A DNA stretch of 64,000 nt from Palleronia sediminis (lineage in GTDB: Bacteria; Pseudomonadota; Alphaproteobacteria; Rhodobacterales; Rhodobacteraceae): the NCBI RefSeq assembly GCF_004358695.1, contig NZ_SNAA01000011.1:62001-126000 (forward strand), in the 5' to 3' direction. The notes beneath the pieces were generated by a model. The model was given only the letters and a program-made list of their open reading frames with translations, searched no databases and had not been told where the DNA came from. Both the position numbers and the translations under genes were made by a program. Shown here piece by piece: positions 9,057 through 19,467 of this stretch (its first letter is position 1; the number at the start of each line of letters is the position of its first letter).

Positions 9057-9273
9057 ATGCAAGGTGGCGGTCGTCGGTTTGCCGCATCTCCCCGTGGCGA
9101 CCGAGAACAGTACCGTTATGCCGGCAACGAAAGGGCGCAGGTCATGCAACGCGGCATCAGCGTGCCATCGTACATTGCGACCAACCGATCCCGCCGGGCG
9201 CGACGGCTGAAAAGTGTTTCCTGTCCGGACCCGTTCAGGCAGATGATCGGACTACAGCGAAACGAGGCGTGAC

Positions 9274-9858
9274 ATGCACGTTCTGAATGGCGCCGACCTT
9301 GTGGACGTTCCGTGGAAGAACGGGGGCGGCATCACGCGCAGGATCGCGCGCGGCATGTCCGGGGATCGCGTTGTCTGGACGCTCAGCCGGGCGGATGTGC
9401 GCGAGGATGGGCCATTCTCGAATTTCGAGGGTTTGCAGCGCATCCTTACCGTGGTCTCGAACAGCGGAATGGATCTGGTGCACAAGGGCGGCTCGCTGAC
9501 CGCCCCGCCCTGTCTGCCGGTCGCCTTCGACGGTGGATTGCCGGTGACGGCCCGGCTGCATGACGGGCCTTTGACGGATCTCAACCTTATGTTCGATGCG
9601 TCGATCTGCGCGGGCCGTGTCACGCCGCATCACGGCCCGACCGACATCGAATTGCGCCCGGCCGGGACGGGCCTGCTGGCAATTCACGTCATCTCCGGCA
9701 CACCGGAGATCGGCGGCAGAACCCGCGGGGCGGCCGACACGCTCTTTGTGACCACGCGTCTGACCGCACGGCTCGCCGCAGGCGACGCGATCCTCGAGAT
9801 CGCGCTCGACTACCGCGATCAGAGTGCGGACATCACGCTGGCCATCGCGTCCTTGTAG
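9274..9858 (+). CDS. hutD: HutD-family protein
   Basis: A 194-residue member of the HutD/Ves cupin-like family, recognised by VPWKNGGGITRRIARG near residues 12-27 and by its length. HutD is associated with histidine utilisation operons. In Pseudomonas it has been proposed to limit hut pathway flux, but its biochemical activity is not settled. The ATG follows GAGG. It is separated from the rest of the hut genes by orientation: it converges on hutF, and their coding ends overlap by 40 bases (9819-9858). No HutC-type palindrome is visible in the 217 bases upstream (9057-9273), where I see no other feature. Confidence 0.85.
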   Translation: MHVLNGADLVDVPWKNGGGITRRIARGMSGDRVVWTLSRADVREDGPFSNFEGLQRILTVVSNSGMDLVHKGGSLTAPPCLPVAFDGGLPVTARLHDGPLTDLNLMFDASICAGRVTPHHGPTDIELRPAGTGLLAIHVISGTPEIGGRTRGAADTLFVTTRLTARLAAGDAILEIALDYRDQSADITLAIASL

Positions 9859-11177
9859 GCCTGCACCACCGCATCGCGGGCGACGTGACGCCCGCCCGTC
9901 ACGGCATGGCGACCGGCGGACCACACGTCGGTCACGACGCGGTCCGTCGCGGCAAAGACCAGCCCATCGAGAAGCTGGTTCTGCCTCAGCGTACAGAGCG
10001 CCGTGTCGTTCGAATCGATGGCGACCAGGTCGGCCAGTGCGCCGGTCTCGATGCGGCCGGCATTGCGGCCGAGCGCCTTTGCGCCTCCGCGTGCGGCCCC
10101 GAGATAGAGGCGTTCACCCACCGAACCTTCACCGACGACCATCACGTTACGCGCCACGTCGCGCAAGCGCTGCGAATACTCCAGGATGCGCAGCTCTTCG
10201 GTGAGTGAAATCAGCACATTGCTGTCGGAACCGATGCCGAATGCGCCACCGGCCTTCAGATATTGCGGCCCGTTGAAGGGCCCGTCGCCCAGATTGGCCT
10301 CGGTTATCGGACAGAGACCCGCAACCGCCCCCGACGCGGCAAGACCCTGCGTCTCGGCCTCGGTCATGTGGGTTGCATGGATGAGGCACCAGTCGGGACC
10401 GACCGGCGCGTTGCGCAAAAGCCAGTCGACGGGGCGCGCGCCCAGCCACTCGGAGATGTCGGCGACCTCTTTCGGCTGCTCGGCCACATGGATATGAACG
10501 GGCCCCCCCTCATGCGCGGCCAACACGCGCGTCAGATCCCGCGGCGACGTGGCCCGCAGGGAATGCGGCGCGATGCCCACGCGACAATCCTCGGGCAGCG
10601 CACCCACCGCGGAACGCGCGCGGGCGACGAGGTCGGCAAAGCGATCGACGTCATTGCCGAACCGCGCCTGACCTGCCTGCAGCGGCGTCTCACCCGCGCC
10701 TCCGTACGTATAAAGCACCGGCAGATGCGTCAGGCCGATCCCCGTCCGGTCGGCCGCCGCGGCGATCCGCACCGATAATTCGCCCAAATCTGCATAGGGC
10801 GTGCCGTCGGGCTGGTGATGGAGATAATGAAACTCCCCAACGCTGGCATAACCAGCCTCCTGCATCTCGAGGAAAACGAAGGCGGCGATGGCCTCGATCT
10901 GATCGGGATCGAGATGCGCGGTGAAGCGATACATCAGTTCGCGCCAGGTCCAGAAGCTGTCCCGACCGGCCATACGGTATTCGGTCATCCCCGCCATCGC
11001 CCGCTGAAAGCTGTGACTGTGCAGGTTGGCCAGCGCCGGAAGAAGCGTATCGACCACCGCGTCGCCGGGCCGGGCAGCGGCCCCTTTCTCGATACGCGCG
11101 ATCCTGCCCCCCTCGATCGAGACCCTGACATTGCAGGCCCAGCCATGCGCGAGAAGAGCCCGATTTGCGAAAATCAT
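9819..11177 (-). CDS. hutF: formimidoylglutamate deiminase
   Basis: HutF deiminates N-formimino-L-glutamate to N-formyl-L-glutamate and ammonia, the fourth step of the five-step hut route. The 452-residue amidohydrolase shows the metal ligands in order: His53 and His55 ([10 protein letters not shown]), a His in PVHIHVAEQ, a His in [10 protein letters not shown] and the Asp of GIGSDSNV. The ATG at 11177 follows AAAGGCAG; the frame is open further upstream but without a ribosome binding site and through the operator. It is divergent from hutI across an 87-bp region that carries a palindromic operator. Its 3' end overlaps hutD. Confidence 0.94.
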   Translation of the reverse strand: MIFANRALLAHGWACNVRVSIEGGRIARIEKGAAARPGDAVVDTLLPALANLHSHSFQRAMAGMTEYRMAGRDSFWTWRELMYRFTAHLDPDQIEAIAAFVFLEMQEAGYASVGEFHYLHHQPDGTPYADLGELSVRIAAAADRTGIGLTHLPVLYTYGGAGETPLQAGQARFGNDVDRFADLVARARSAVGALPEDCRVGIAPHSLRATSPRDLTRVLAAHEGGPVHIHVAEQPKEVADISEWLGARPVDWLLRNAPVGPDWCLIHATHMTEAETQGLAASGAVAGLCPITEANLGDGPFNGPQYLKAGGAFGIGSDSNVLISLTEELRILEYSQRLRDVARNVMVVGEGSVGERLYLGAARGGAKALGRNAGRIETGALADLVAIDSNDTALCTLRQNQLLDGLVFAATDRVVTDVWSAGRHAVTGGRHVARDAVVQAYKDAMASVMSAL

Positions 11178-11196
11178 TTGACTGCCTTTCGTAAGC

Positions 11197-11212
11197 TTAT
11201 GTATAGACATAA
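11197..11212. promoter_or_regulatory. HutC-type operator between hutF and hutI
   Basis: A perfect inverted repeat TTATGT-ATAG-ACATAA (6-4-6) in the only intergenic space between divergent hutF and hutI, 20 bases from the hutF start. GntR/HutC repressors bind palindromes of this general size. The right part TAGACATAA recurs exactly in front of the ABC importer (17607-17615) and the solute-binding protein gene (25491-25499). The left half GCTTATGT recurs in front of hutC. I infer that HutC binds here and is released by urocanate, as known for HutC in other bacteria. Confidence 0.75.
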
Positions 11213-11264
11213 ACTGAGTAAGACGCCTCTGGCAAAGCGAATCTTGAGCCATTCCGGACAATCC

Positions 11265-12476
11265 ATGACAAATAGCCGAACCCTCTACGTCGATTTGACC
11301 GCATGCACGATGACGACGGGGGGAGTGCCCTATGGCTTGATCGCGAACGCTGCGATCGTGGTCGAGGATGGGCGGATCGGCTGGGTCGGACCCGAAGCGG
11401 ATCTACCGGGAACATATGCGCATGCCGCTCGCCACAGCTTGGGCGGCCGCCTCGTGACACCCGGCCTGATCGACTGCCACACCCACATCGTGCATGGCGG
11501 CGATCGTGCGGGCGAGTTCGAGATGCGTCTCAACGGCGCCAGCTACGAGGAAATCGCGCGCGCCGGGGGCGGCATCGTCTCGACCGTGGAGGCGACGCGG
11601 GCGGCCGATCTCGAGACGATGGTGGCGTTGGCCCTGCCGCGCGTCGATGCCCTGCTGGCCGAAGGGGTCTGCACACTCGAGATCAAGTCAGGCTACGGTC
11701 TCGATACCGAGACCGAGCTGCGGATGCTGCGCGCCGCACGCGAGATCGGGCGCGTGCGACCGATGCGGATCTGCACCACGTTCCTCGGCGCTCATGCGGT
11801 GCCCCACGAATACGAAGGCCGGGCCGACGCCTATATTGACGAGGTCTGCATTCCCACTTTGCGCCGGGCACATGCCGAAGGGCTGGTCGATGCGGTCGAT
11901 GCCTTCTGCGAGGGCATCGCCTTTTCACCCGAGCAGGTATCGCGCGTTTTCGACGTTGCGGAAGATCTGGGCCTGCCGGTCAAGATCCACGCCGAGCAGC
12001 TTTCGAACCTCGGCGGCGCAATCATGGCGGCCGGGCATGGCGCGATGTCGGCGGACCATGTCGAATATCTGGACGATGCGGGCGTTGCCGCCCTGGCCGA
12101 GGCCGGCACCGTCGCCGTCATCCTGCCGGGCGCCTTCTATACGATCCGCGAGACGCAAGCCCCGCCCATCGAGCGCCTGCGCGAAGCGGGCGTCCCGATG
12201 GCGCTGGCATCCGACAACAACCCGGGATCGTCCCCGCTGACCTCGCTCCTTTTGACCATGAACATGGCCTGCACCCTGTTCCGCATGACGCCCGAAGAGG
12301 CGCTGAGCGGCGCGACACGCAATGCGGCCATCGCCCTCGGCCTGGGTGATTGCGGCATTCTCGCCGCCGGCAAACGTGCCGATCTGGCCGTGTGGGACGC
12401 GAGGACCCCGGCCGAGCTGAGTTATCGCATCGGTTTCAACCCGCTTCATACCCGCATTTTCGGAGGAACTTCGTGA
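11265..12476 (+). CDS. hutI: imidazolonepropionase
   Basis: HutI hydrolyses 4-imidazolone-5-propanoate to N-formimino-L-glutamate, the third step of histidine degradation. The 403-residue amidohydrolase has metal ligands His72 and His74 ([12 protein letters not shown]), HAEQLSN and ADHVEYL in the middle, and [10 protein letters not shown] with the metal Asp near the C-terminus, which is diagnostic for HutI. The ATG at 11265 is taken because upstream in-frame sequence lies inside the hutF coding strand and operator. It is the first gene of the hutIHGU operon; its stop overlaps the hutH GTG start by 4 bases. Confidence 0.96.
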   Translation: MTNSRTLYVDLTACTMTTGGVPYGLIANAAIVVEDGRIGWVGPEADLPGTYAHAARHSLGGRLVTPGLIDCHTHIVHGGDRAGEFEMRLNGASYEEIARAGGGIVSTVEATRAADLETMVALALPRVDALLAEGVCTLEIKSGYGLDTETELRMLRAAREIGRVRPMRICTTFLGAHAVPHEYEGRADAYIDEVCIPTLRRAHAEGLVDAVDAFCEGIAFSPEQVSRVFDVAEDLGLPVKIHAEQLSNLGGAIMAAGHGAMSADHVEYLDDAGVAALAEAGTVAVILPGAFYTIRETQAPPIERLREAGVPMALASDNNPGSSPLTSLLLTMNMACTLFRMTPEEALSGATRNAAIALGLGDCGILAAGKRADLAVWDARTPAELSYRIGFNPLHTRIFGGTS

Positions 12477-14011
12477 TCACTCTCACCCTCACGCCCGGCG
12501 CCGTGACCCTCGACCACCTGGCGCAGATCTATTGGGGCGAGGCCGTGGTGCGGCTCGATCCGGCGTGTCATCGCGATATCGAGCGGGCGAACGAACGCAT
12601 TGCCAAGGCCGTGGCGGGATCGGACGCAGTCTATGGCGTGAATACCGGCTTCGGCAAACTGGCGTCGGTCAAGATTGCGGCCGAGGACACGGCGACCCTG
12701 CAACGTAACCTGATCCTGTCGCATTGCTGCGGGGTCGGCCCGGCAATTCCGCGTCGTGTGGCCCGGCTGATGATGGCGCTCAAGCTGCTCAGTCTCGGGC
12801 GCGGTGCATCGGGGGTGCGACTCGAAGTAACGGAATTGATCGAGGCCATGCTGGAGAAGGGCGTCACGCCGCAGATCCCGGCGCAGGGCTCGGTCGGCGC
12901 ATCGGGGGATCTGGCACCGCTGGCGCATATGAGCGCCGTGATGATGGGCCATGCCGAGGCCGAATATGGCGGCGAGGTGATGCCCGGCGACAAGGCCCTC
13001 GAGGCCGCGGGCCTTGCCCCGGTCGAGCTTGGCCCCAAGGAAGGGCTCGCCCTCATCAACGGTACGCAATTCTCGACCGCCTTTGCGCTGGCGGGTCTTT
13101 TCGGCGCGTGGCGTGCGGCGCATGCGGCACTGGTGACGTCGGCCCTGTCGACGGATGCGATCATGGGGTCCACCGCGCCGCTTCAGCCCGAGATCCACGC
13201 GTTGCGGGGCCATCGCGGTCAGATCGAGGCGGGCAAGACGATGCGCGCGCTGCTGGACGGCTCCGAGATCCGCGAAAGCCATGTCGAGGGCGACGCGCGC
13301 GTGCAGGATCCTTATTGCATCCGCTGCCAGCCGCAGGTGACGGGCGCCGCGATGGACGTGCTGCGCCAGGCGGCAGGCACGCTCGAAATCGAGGCGAACG
13401 CCGCCACGGACAACCCGCTGGTTCTGACCGAGGCCGACATGATCGTCTCGGGCGGGAACTTCCACGCCGAGCCGGTGGGCTTTGCCGCCGACATGATCGC
13501 GCTCGCCGTGGCCGAGATCGGTGCCATCGCGCAACGCCGCATCGCGCTGATCGTCGATCCCGTGCTGAGCCACGATTTGCCGGCCTTCCTCACACCGCGG
13601 CCGGGGCTCAACTCCGGCTACATGATCGCCGAGGTCACGACCGCCGCGCTGATGAGCGAGAACAAGCATCTCGCCAACCCATGCGTCACCGACAGCACGC
13701 CCACCTCCGCCAATCAGGAGGACCACGTCAGCATGGCCGCGCACGGTGCCCGCCGGTTGATCCCCATGCTCGAGAACCTCAACCGTATTCTCGGGGTCGA
13801 ATTGCTATGCGCCGCGCAAGGTGTGGATTTTCGTGCCCCACTGAGTACGAGTGCGGCATTGCAGCGCGTCATGATGCATCTGCGGCAGGAAATCGGAGTC
13901 CTTGGCGACGACCGCTACATGGCCCCCGAGATCGAGCGCGCGGCCGAAATGATCGCCTCTGGCGAGATCACCGAGGCGACATCCACCCCCATGCCCAGGC
14001 TGGGCGAATGA
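12473..14011 (+). CDS. hutH: histidine ammonia-lyase
   Basis: HutH deaminates L-histidine to trans-urocanate, the entry step. The 512-residue protein contains the Ala143-Ser144-Gly145 tripeptide ([14 protein letters not shown]) that cyclises to the MIO prosthetic group, and the catalytic Tyr54 in [15 protein letters not shown] near the C-terminus is also characteristic. It uses a GTG start that overlaps the hutI stop (GTGA), preceded by GGAGGAAC. The 4-base overlaps on both sides imply translational coupling across the operon. Confidence 0.97.
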   Translation: MITLTLTPGAVTLDHLAQIYWGEAVVRLDPACHRDIERANERIAKAVAGSDAVYGVNTGFGKLASVKIAAEDTATLQRNLILSHCCGVGPAIPRRVARLMMALKLLSLGRGASGVRLEVTELIEAMLEKGVTPQIPAQGSVGASGDLAPLAHMSAVMMGHAEAEYGGEVMPGDKALEAAGLAPVELGPKEGLALINGTQFSTAFALAGLFGAWRAAHAALVTSALSTDAIMGSTAPLQPEIHALRGHRGQIEAGKTMRALLDGSEIRESHVEGDARVQDPYCIRCQPQVTGAAMDVLRQAAGTLEIEANAATDNPLVLTEADMIVSGGNFHAEPVGFAADMIALAVAEIGAIAQRRIALIVDPVLSHDLPAFLTPRPGLNSGYMIAEVTTAALMSENKHLANPCVTDSTPTSANQEDHVSMAAHGARRLIPMLENLNRILGVELLCAAQGVDFRAPLSTSAALQRVMMHLRQEIGVLGDDRYMAPEIERAAEMIASGEITEATSTPMPRLGE

Positions 14012-14820
14012 CCCCCGTCGAGATCACCCGCGGGGACAGCCCCGTGGTGCTCGGCCTTCCGCACACGGGCACTTGCGTGCCGGAGGACGTCCGCGCCGAT
14101 CTGAACGCGCGGGGCCGCGGCCTCGACGATACCGACTGGCATATCCACAAGCTCTACGAGGGCCTTTTGCCGGGTGCGACAAGCGTGCGGGCGACGTTCC
14201 ACCGTTACGTGATCGACGCCAATCGCGATCCGTCGGGCGCGTCGCTCTATCCGGGTCAGAACACGACCGCCCTCGTCCCGCTGACCGATTTCGACGGATA
14301 CGATATCTGGGACCGCACGCCCGATGACGCCGAGATCGAGAAACGCCGCGCAACCTATCACGCGCCCTATCACGCCGCACTGGCCGCCGAGCTCGAGCGG
14401 GTACGCGCCCGTCACGGCGTGGCGATTCTCTATGACTGCCATTCGATCCGCTCCGAGATCCCCTTTCTCTTCGATGGGGTTTTGCCCGATTTCAGTATCG
14501 GCACCAACATGGGCGAAACGTGCGATCCCGCGATCGAGCGTACCGTAAGCGCGGTGTGCGATCGGGCCGAGGGCTACACCGGCACCATCAACGGCCGCTT
14601 CAAGGGCGGCTGGACGACCCGCCATTACGGCCGACCGCAAAGCGGGCTCCATGCGATCCAGATGGAACTGGCGCAATCCACCTATCTCGACGCCGAAGCC
14701 GCACCCTGGCGCTATGACGCGGCCAAGGCGGACCGACTGCGCGCGCATCTTGCCGAGATCCTGACCGAACTGGCCGATCTGGCCCCTACCCTGCCCAAAC
14801 CTACCGGAGACCAAGCATGA
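14008..14820 (+). CDS. hutG: N-formylglutamate deformylase
   Basis: HutG hydrolyses N-formyl-L-glutamate to L-glutamate and formate, the last step of the route that uses HutF. The 270-residue protein belongs to the N-formylglutamate amidohydrolase family: LPHTGTCVP near residue 17, [17 protein letters not shown] near residue 70, and [16 protein letters not shown] near residue 143, which carry the metal and substrate residues. It is not the unrelated arginase-like HutG (formiminoglutamase). Its ATG overlaps the hutH stop (ATGA), and its own stop overlaps the hutU start in the same way. Confidence 0.95.
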   Translation: MTPVEITRGDSPVVLGLPHTGTCVPEDVRADLNARGRGLDDTDWHIHKLYEGLLPGATSVRATFHRYVIDANRDPSGASLYPGQNTTALVPLTDFDGYDIWDRTPDDAEIEKRRATYHAPYHAALAAELERVRARHGVAILYDCHSIRSEIPFLFDGVLPDFSIGTNMGETCDPAIERTVSAVCDRAEGYTGTINGRFKGGWTTRHYGRPQSGLHAIQMELAQSTYLDAEAAPWRYDAAKADRLRAHLAEILTELADLAPTLPKPTGDQA

Positions 14821-16484
14821 GCGATCCGCGCAAGAACACCCGTGACGTCCATCCCGCGACCGGCACCGCCATAACGGCGAAAAGCTGGTTGACCGAGGCG
14901 CCGATGCGGATGCTGATGAACAACCTGCATCCCGACGTGGCGGAGAACCCTCACGAGCTGGTCGTTTATGGCGGGATCGGCCGCGCGGCGCGCACATGGG
15001 CCGATTTCGACAGGATCGTCGACAGCCTCAAATCACTCGACGAGGATCAGACCCTTCTTGTGCAGTCGGGCAAGCCGGTCGGCGTGTTCCAGACCCACAA
15101 GGATGCACCGCGCGTGCTGATCGCCAACAGCAATCTGGTGCCGCATTGGGCGACATGGGATCATTTCAACGAGCTCGATAAGAAGGGTCTGGCGATGTAT
15201 GGCCAGATGACGGCTGGTTCGTGGATCTATATCGGCTCGCAGGGCATCGTGCAGGGCACCTACGAAACCTTCGTGGAGGCCGGGCGGCAGCACTACGATG
15301 GCAACCTCAAGGGCAAGTGGATCCTGACCGGCGGGCTTGGCGGCATGGGCGGTGCGCAGCCGCTGGCCGCCGTGATGGCGGGCGCCTGCTGCCTTGCCGT
15401 CGAGTGCAATCCCGACAGCATCGATTTCCGCCTGCGCACCCGTTATGTGGACGAGCGCGCCGACACGCTGGACGAGGCGCTCGAGATGATCGAGCGCTGG
15501 ACCGAGGCGGGCGAGGCAAAGTCGGTCGCGCTACTCGGTAATGCCGCCGACGTGTTCCCCGAACTTGTCAGGCGCGGCGTGCGCCCCGACATGGTCACGG
15601 ACCAGACCAGCGCGCATGACCCGATCAACGGCTACCTGCCGCAGGGCTGGACCATGGCCCAATGGCGCGACAAGCGCGAAAGCGATCCCAAATCCGTCGA
15701 AAAGGCTGCGCGTGCCAGCATGAAGGTGCATGTCGCCGCGATGGTCGATTTCTGGAACGCGGGCGTGCCGACGCTGGATTACGGCAACAACATCCGGCAG
15801 GTTGCGCTGGAAGAGGGGCTGGAGAACGCCTTTGCCTTCCCCGGCTTCGTGCCCGCCTATATCCGCCCGCTGTTCTGTCGAGGCATCGGCCCGTTCCGTT
15901 GGGCGGCCCTCTCTGGCGATCCCGAAGATATCTACAAGACCGACGCCAAGGTGAAAGAGATCCTGTCGGAGGACACGCATCTGCATAATTGGCTCGACAT
16001 GGCGCGCGAGCGCATCAGCTTTCAGGGGCTTCCGGCGCGGATCTGCTGGGTCGGCCTCGGAGTGCGGCACAAGCTCGGCCTGGCCTTCAACGAAATGGTC
16101 CGAAATGGTGACCTGAGCGCCCCCATCGTGATCGGGCGCGATCACCTGGACAGCGGGTCGGTCGCCTCGCCCAATCGCGAGACCGAAGCGATGAAAGACG
16201 GCTCGGATGCCGTTTCGGACTGGCCGCTGCTGAATGCCCTTCTCAACACCGCGTCGGGCGCGACCTGGGTATCGCTGCATCATGGTGGCGGGGTCGGGAT
16301 GGGCTTCAGCCAGCATTCGGGCATGGTCATCTGCTGCGACGGAACCGAGGATGCGGACCGCCGTATCGCCCGCGTCTTGTGGAACGACCCCGCCACCGGG
16401 GTCATGCGCCATGCCGATGCGGGCTATGAAGAGGCGCTGGACTGCGCCCGTCAAAACGGTCTGGACCTTCCGGGCATCCTCTGA
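14817..16484 (+). CDS. hutU: urocanate hydratase
   Basis: HutU adds water to urocanate to give 4-imidazolone-5-propanoate with tightly bound NAD+. The 555-residue protein is of standard length. The glycine-rich NAD-binding segment [13 protein letters not shown] is near residue 175, followed by [17 protein letters not shown]. The region [17 protein letters not shown] and the C-terminal [18 protein letters not shown] are typical of urocanases. It is the last gene of hutIHGU and converges on hutC across 271 bp. A thiourocanate hydratase homologue cannot be excluded from sequence alone, but the complete hut set makes the standard role by far the most likely. Confidence 0.97.
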   Translation: MSDPRKNTRDVHPATGTAITAKSWLTEAPMRMLMNNLHPDVAENPHELVVYGGIGRAARTWADFDRIVDSLKSLDEDQTLLVQSGKPVGVFQTHKDAPRVLIANSNLVPHWATWDHFNELDKKGLAMYGQMTAGSWIYIGSQGIVQGTYETFVEAGRQHYDGNLKGKWILTGGLGGMGGAQPLAAVMAGACCLAVECNPDSIDFRLRTRYVDERADTLDEALEMIERWTEAGEAKSVALLGNAADVFPELVRRGVRPDMVTDQTSAHDPINGYLPQGWTMAQWRDKRESDPKSVEKAARASMKVHVAAMVDFWNAGVPTLDYGNNIRQVALEEGLENAFAFPGFVPAYIRPLFCRGIGPFRWAALSGDPEDIYKTDAKVKEILSEDTHLHNWLDMARERISFQGLPARICWVGLGVRHKLGLAFNEMVRNGDLSAPIVIGRDHLDSGSVASPNRETEAMKDGSDAVSDWPLLNALLNTASGATWVSLHHGGGVGMGFSQHSGMVICCDGTEDADRRIARVLWNDPATGVMRHADAGYEEALDCARQNGLDLPGIL

Positions 16485-16492
16485 GCCCGACC

Positions 16493-16521
16493 GTCGCCGG
16501 ATCCGTCACGGGGCCGGCGAC
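16493..16521 (+). terminator. hairpin after hutU
   Basis: GTCGCCGG pairs with CCGGCGAC across a 13-base loop, starting 8 bases after the hutU stop. There is no T tract. It probably marks the 3' end of the hut operon. The rest of the 16522-16755 gap before hutC shows no gene I can recognise on either strand. Confidence 0.45.
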
Positions 16522-16755
16522 ACCATCCCGACATCTGGCACCCCACGACCGCGACCCGATGATCGGGGGTCCCGCCTGGGCACAGAATATCGAGTAAGTG
16601 GATTCCCGAGGCCTGTAACCCACCGGGCCGGGACGCATGGCCGAATTTCGAGACAATCGCAGCCACGCGCCGTCATGCCTTGCCCGAGAGGGAGACATTG
16701 AGCGCGTCGACGAATGGGGCACTCAGGCCCTGGGTCTTTCGCGGGCTTACCTCGA

Positions 16756-17445
16756 TCAGTAGCGCGTCGTCATCCGGTGTCCGGGTCGGTATGTCAGCCT
16801 GACAAAGGTGTTCGCGTCCCCTTCAAACCAGGTCGCCCTTTCGATGGTGAAAACCGGTGCCCCGGCTTCGCAAGCAAGACAATCGGCCAGTTCCTTGTCG
16901 GCCAGCGCCGCCGAAAAGCTGATTTCGGCGGTCGAAAACGGGATGGTGGCGACCAGCCATTCGTTCGGGCCGGTCTGGGTGAAATCCGCATCGCGCGCCT
17001 GAGGCAGGACTTCGAGATTGATCCAGCGATCCTCGTGCTGAAAGGGGTCGCCATTGGCGTAATGCATGCAGACCAGATGCAGCGCCTGTGCATCTGCACC
17101 CAGTTGAAGCCGCGCCCGCAGCCAGCCCGGCGCCTCGTCGATGGCGCGGGAGACGAGGCTATAGCGATACTCCGCGCCCTTGTCCTCGATCTCGCTGCGC
17201 ACCAGCGGAATGTCGAAACGCGCCTGCCGCACCGGGCTGGCGCGGACACGCGTTCCGGCTTTCCGGCGCCGCTCGATCAGCCCGTCATCGGCCAGTTCGC
17301 GCATGGCGCGATTGACCGTGGCGCGCGCGCAACCATAGCTTTCGGCAAGCTCGACCTCGTTCGGAATGAGGCTGCCGGGTGCCCATTGGCCCTTGGTGAT
17401 CCGGCACAGAATATCCGCCTTGACCTCGCGATAGGTGGCTTTCAT
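16756..17445 (-). CDS. hutC: histidine utilisation repressor, GntR family
   Basis: A 229-residue GntR/HutC-subfamily repressor: winged helix-turn-helix at residues 1-70 (ESYGCARATVNRAMRELADDGLIERRRKAGTRV) and a C-terminal UTRA ligand domain at about 90-225 (ALHLVCMHYANGDPFQHEDRWIN is typical). In other bacteria HutC represses hut genes and urocanate is the inducer. The ATG at 17445 follows AAAGG. It is divergent from the ABC importer operon. The intervening region holds half sites of the hutF/hutI palindrome, suggesting autoregulation and control of the importer. Confidence 0.93.
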   Translation of the reverse strand: MKATYREVKADILCRITKGQWAPGSLIPNEVELAESYGCARATVNRAMRELADDGLIERRRKAGTRVRASPVRQARFDIPLVRSEIEDKGAEYRYSLVSRAIDEAPGWLRARLQLGADAQALHLVCMHYANGDPFQHEDRWINLEVLPQARDADFTQTGPNEWLVATIPFSTAEISFSAALADKELADCLACEAGAPVFTIERATWFEGDANTFVRLTYRPGHRMTTRY

Positions 17446-17477
17446 GGGCAGCCTTTCTCAAATGCTCGCACTAAAGC

Positions 17478-17492
17478 TTATGTAGTCTAGAT
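17478..17492. promoter_or_regulatory. candidate HutC site in front of hutC
   Basis: GCTTATGT (17476-17483), identical to the left half of the hutF/hutI operator with two flanking bases, followed by AGTCTAGAT. Read on the other strand it is ATCTAGACTACATAAGC, which differs from the importer site (ATCTAGACATAAGC) by three extra bases. It lies 33 bases upstream of the hutC start, so it would fit autorepression. The right half is degenerate. Confidence 0.5.
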
Positions 17493-17529
17493 TTATATTT
17501 GTACCAAGACATGCAGTCCGCGGTGGCCC

Positions 17530-17544
17530 TTTAGACACGCTAAA
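17530..17544. promoter_or_regulatory. inverted repeat between hutC and the ABC importer
   Basis: TTTAG-ACACG-CTAAA, a perfect 5-5-5 inverted repeat in the 199-bp divergent region. It contains TTAGACA, close to the TAGACA core of the other candidate HutC sites. It may be a second operator; function is unproven. Confidence 0.35.
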
Positions 17545-17599
17545 CAGTAATGCAGGTATGCTACTTTTGCCGCTCTATACGTCGCGCCCCGGCGCAGAA

Positions 17600-17617
17600 T
17601 ATGATCTAGACATAAGC
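17600..17617. promoter_or_regulatory. candidate HutC site in front of the ABC importer
   Basis: ATCTAGACATAAGC at 17604-17617 contains TAGACATAA, the same 9 bases as the right part of the hutF/hutI palindrome. The left half is imperfect (TATGAT). It is 28 bases upstream of the first permease start, directly followed by TATATA, so a repressor bound here would cover the promoter region. I infer that HutC controls the importer. Confidence 0.6.
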
Positions 17618-17644
17618 TCTATATAGCGGACAAAAACTGGCACC

Positions 17645-18601
17645 ATGAGAGCGATCCTGTCGATCATCCTGAAACGCTTGCTGGTCGGCTGCATCACGCT
17701 GTTCGTCGTGACGCTGATCATTTTCGGCGCGATCGAGATGCTGCCCGGCGACATCGCCACCGAGCTGCTCGGGCAGGCCGCCACCGAAGAAAGCCTGAAT
17801 GCGTTTCGCGAGAAATACGATCTGAACCGTTCCCTGCCCGCGCGCTACCTGTCATGGCTCGGCGGCGCAGTGACCGGCGATTTCGGCATCAGCCTCGCCA
17901 ATCAGCGCCCCATTTCAGAATTGATCGGGCAGCGCGCGGCCAACACGTTTTTCCTCGCGGGGTATGCGGCCGCGATCGCCGTGCCCATCGCAGTCGTCTC
18001 GGGGATGCTGGCGGCGCTTTACAACGGGTCGGTCTTCGACCGGATGCTCAGCAGTTCCACCCTTGCTGCCATCTCGTTCCCCGAGTTCTTCGTGGCCTAT
18101 ATCCTGATCCTCATCTTCGCCGTCGGATTGGGCTGGTTCCCGAGCCTCGCCAATGTCGATCCGGGAATGGGGCTGGGTGAACGGCTTTACCTCACCTTCC
18201 TGCCGGCGATGACCCTGACGCTGATCGTGCTGGCCTACATGATGCGGATGACCCGTGCGGCCATCCTCAACCTGCTGGCCATGCCTTATATCGAGATGGC
18301 CCACCTCAAGGGAATGAAGCGGTGGCGTGTGATCGCGGTACATGCGCTGCCAAATGCGCTCGCGCCGATCATCAATGTCATCGCGCTGAACCTGGCATAC
18401 CTGATCGTCGGCGTGGTGCTGGTCGAGGTGGTCTTTGTCTATCCCGGTCTCGGTCAGATCCTCGTCGATGCGGTCTCGAACCGGGATGTGACCGTGGTGC
18501 AGGCCGCCTGCCTGATCTTCGCGGCCACCTACATCCTGCTCAACCTCGCCGCGGACATCCTGTCGATCATCGCGAATCCCCGCCTTCTGCATCCGAGGTA
18601 G
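17645..18601 (+). CDS. peptide-type (DppB/OppB) ABC importer permease
   Basis: A 318-residue inner-membrane permease of the Dpp/Opp family with six predicted membrane segments. The first helix near residues 8-30 is followed by a long periplasmic stretch. The cytoplasmic EAA-type loop that contacts the ATPase is read as YIEMAHLKGMKRWRVIAVH near residues 216-234, and VFVYPGLGQILVDAV follows as usual for DppB. It opens a four-gene operon with the DppC-like permease, the double ATPase and a deacylase. The candidate HutC site upstream suggests a histidine-related substrate rather than general peptides. Confidence 0.9.
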   Translation: MRAILSIILKRLLVGCITLFVVTLIIFGAIEMLPGDIATELLGQAATEESLNAFREKYDLNRSLPARYLSWLGGAVTGDFGISLANQRPISELIGQRAANTFFLAGYAAAIAVPIAVVSGMLAALYNGSVFDRMLSSSTLAAISFPEFFVAYILILIFAVGLGWFPSLANVDPGMGLGERLYLTFLPAMTLTLIVLAYMMRMTRAAILNLLAMPYIEMAHLKGMKRWRVIAVHALPNALAPIINVIALNLAYLIVGVVLVEVVFVYPGLGQILVDAVSNRDVTVVQAACLIFAATYILLNLAADILSIIANPRLLHPR

Positions 18602-18606
18602 CGCCC

Positions 18607-19464
18607 ATGCATCAGACGCTCCACGCGCTGCGCGACGCCCCGGTCTCGGCATGGATCGGAATCGTCATCGTCACCTTCTACGCCATCCTCGCCATATTGG
18701 CGCCATTGCTCGCCCCTTTTCCCGAGGCGGCGTCCATCGGCGCGCAGTATCAGCCATGGGAGGCACCGCATTACCTGGGAACCGACGCGCTAGGGCGCGA
18801 TGTCCTGTCGCGGTTGATCTATGGGGCTCGCAACACGGTCGGGATCGCACTGGTCACGACCGCACTGGCCTTTCTGCTGGGGACCAGCATGGGCCTCCTG
18901 GCGGCGGTCATCGGCGGATGGTTCGACGCGCTGACGGCGCGGGTGGTCGACGTGCTGATGGCGATCCCCCCGCTCATCTTCGCCCTCCTGATCCTGACGA
19001 TCACGGGCACCTCCGTACTGTCCCTGGTGCTCGTGATCGCCGTGCTCGACAGCACGCGCGTCTATCGCCTGTCGCGCGCCGTGGCGCAGGGGATCATGAC
19101 GATGGACTACATAGAAGTGGCGCGGATGCGTGGCGAAGGGCTTAGCTGGCTCATTCGGCGCGAGGTGCTGCCGAACGCCTCGGCTCCGCTCATCGCCGAG
19201 TTCGGATTGCGGTTCTGCTTCGTCTTCCTGTTCATCTCGGCGCTGTCCTTCCTGGGGCTGGGCCTGCAACCGCCGACTGCCGACTGGGGCGGGATGGTCC
19301 GCGAAAGCGCCAAGCTCATCGGCTTTGCCAATTTCTCGACATGGCAGACCGCGACGTTCGGGCTTGCGCCGCTCCTGCCGGCCGGCGCCATCGCGCTGTT
19401 GACCATCGGCGTGAACCTGATCGTCGATTGGGTGCTGCACATGTCTTCGGGCCTCAAGGAATAA
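18607..19464 (+). CDS. peptide-type (DppC/OppC) ABC importer permease
   Basis: A 285-residue permease of the DppC/OppC type. The N-terminal segment ends in YLGTDALGRDVLSRLIYGAR (residues 59-78), the family hallmark; five further membrane segments follow, with the EAA-type loop YIEVARMRGEGLSWLIRREVLPN near residue 165 and FLGLGLQPPTADWG near residue 215. It starts 5 bases after the first permease and pairs with it to form the translocation channel. The ATPase gene begins 3 bases after its stop. Confidence 0.9.
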   Translation: MHQTLHALRDAPVSAWIGIVIVTFYAILAILAPLLAPFPEAASIGAQYQPWEAPHYLGTDALGRDVLSRLIYGARNTVGIALVTTALAFLLGTSMGLLAAVIGGWFDALTARVVDVLMAIPPLIFALLILTITGTSVLSLVLVIAVLDSTRVYRLSRAVAQGIMTMDYIEVARMRGEGLSWLIRREVLPNASAPLIAEFGLRFCFVFLFISALSFLGLGLQPPTADWGGMVRESAKLIGFANFSTWQTATFGLAPLLPAGAIALLTIGVNLIVDWVLHMSSGLKE

Positions 19465-19467
19465 CGC

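Noticed and set aside
14817-16484. Thiourocanate hydratase of ergothioneine breakdown instead of HutU
   Set aside because: The gene is embedded in a complete hut operon with HutH, HutI, HutF and HutG, and no ergothionase-like gene is present.
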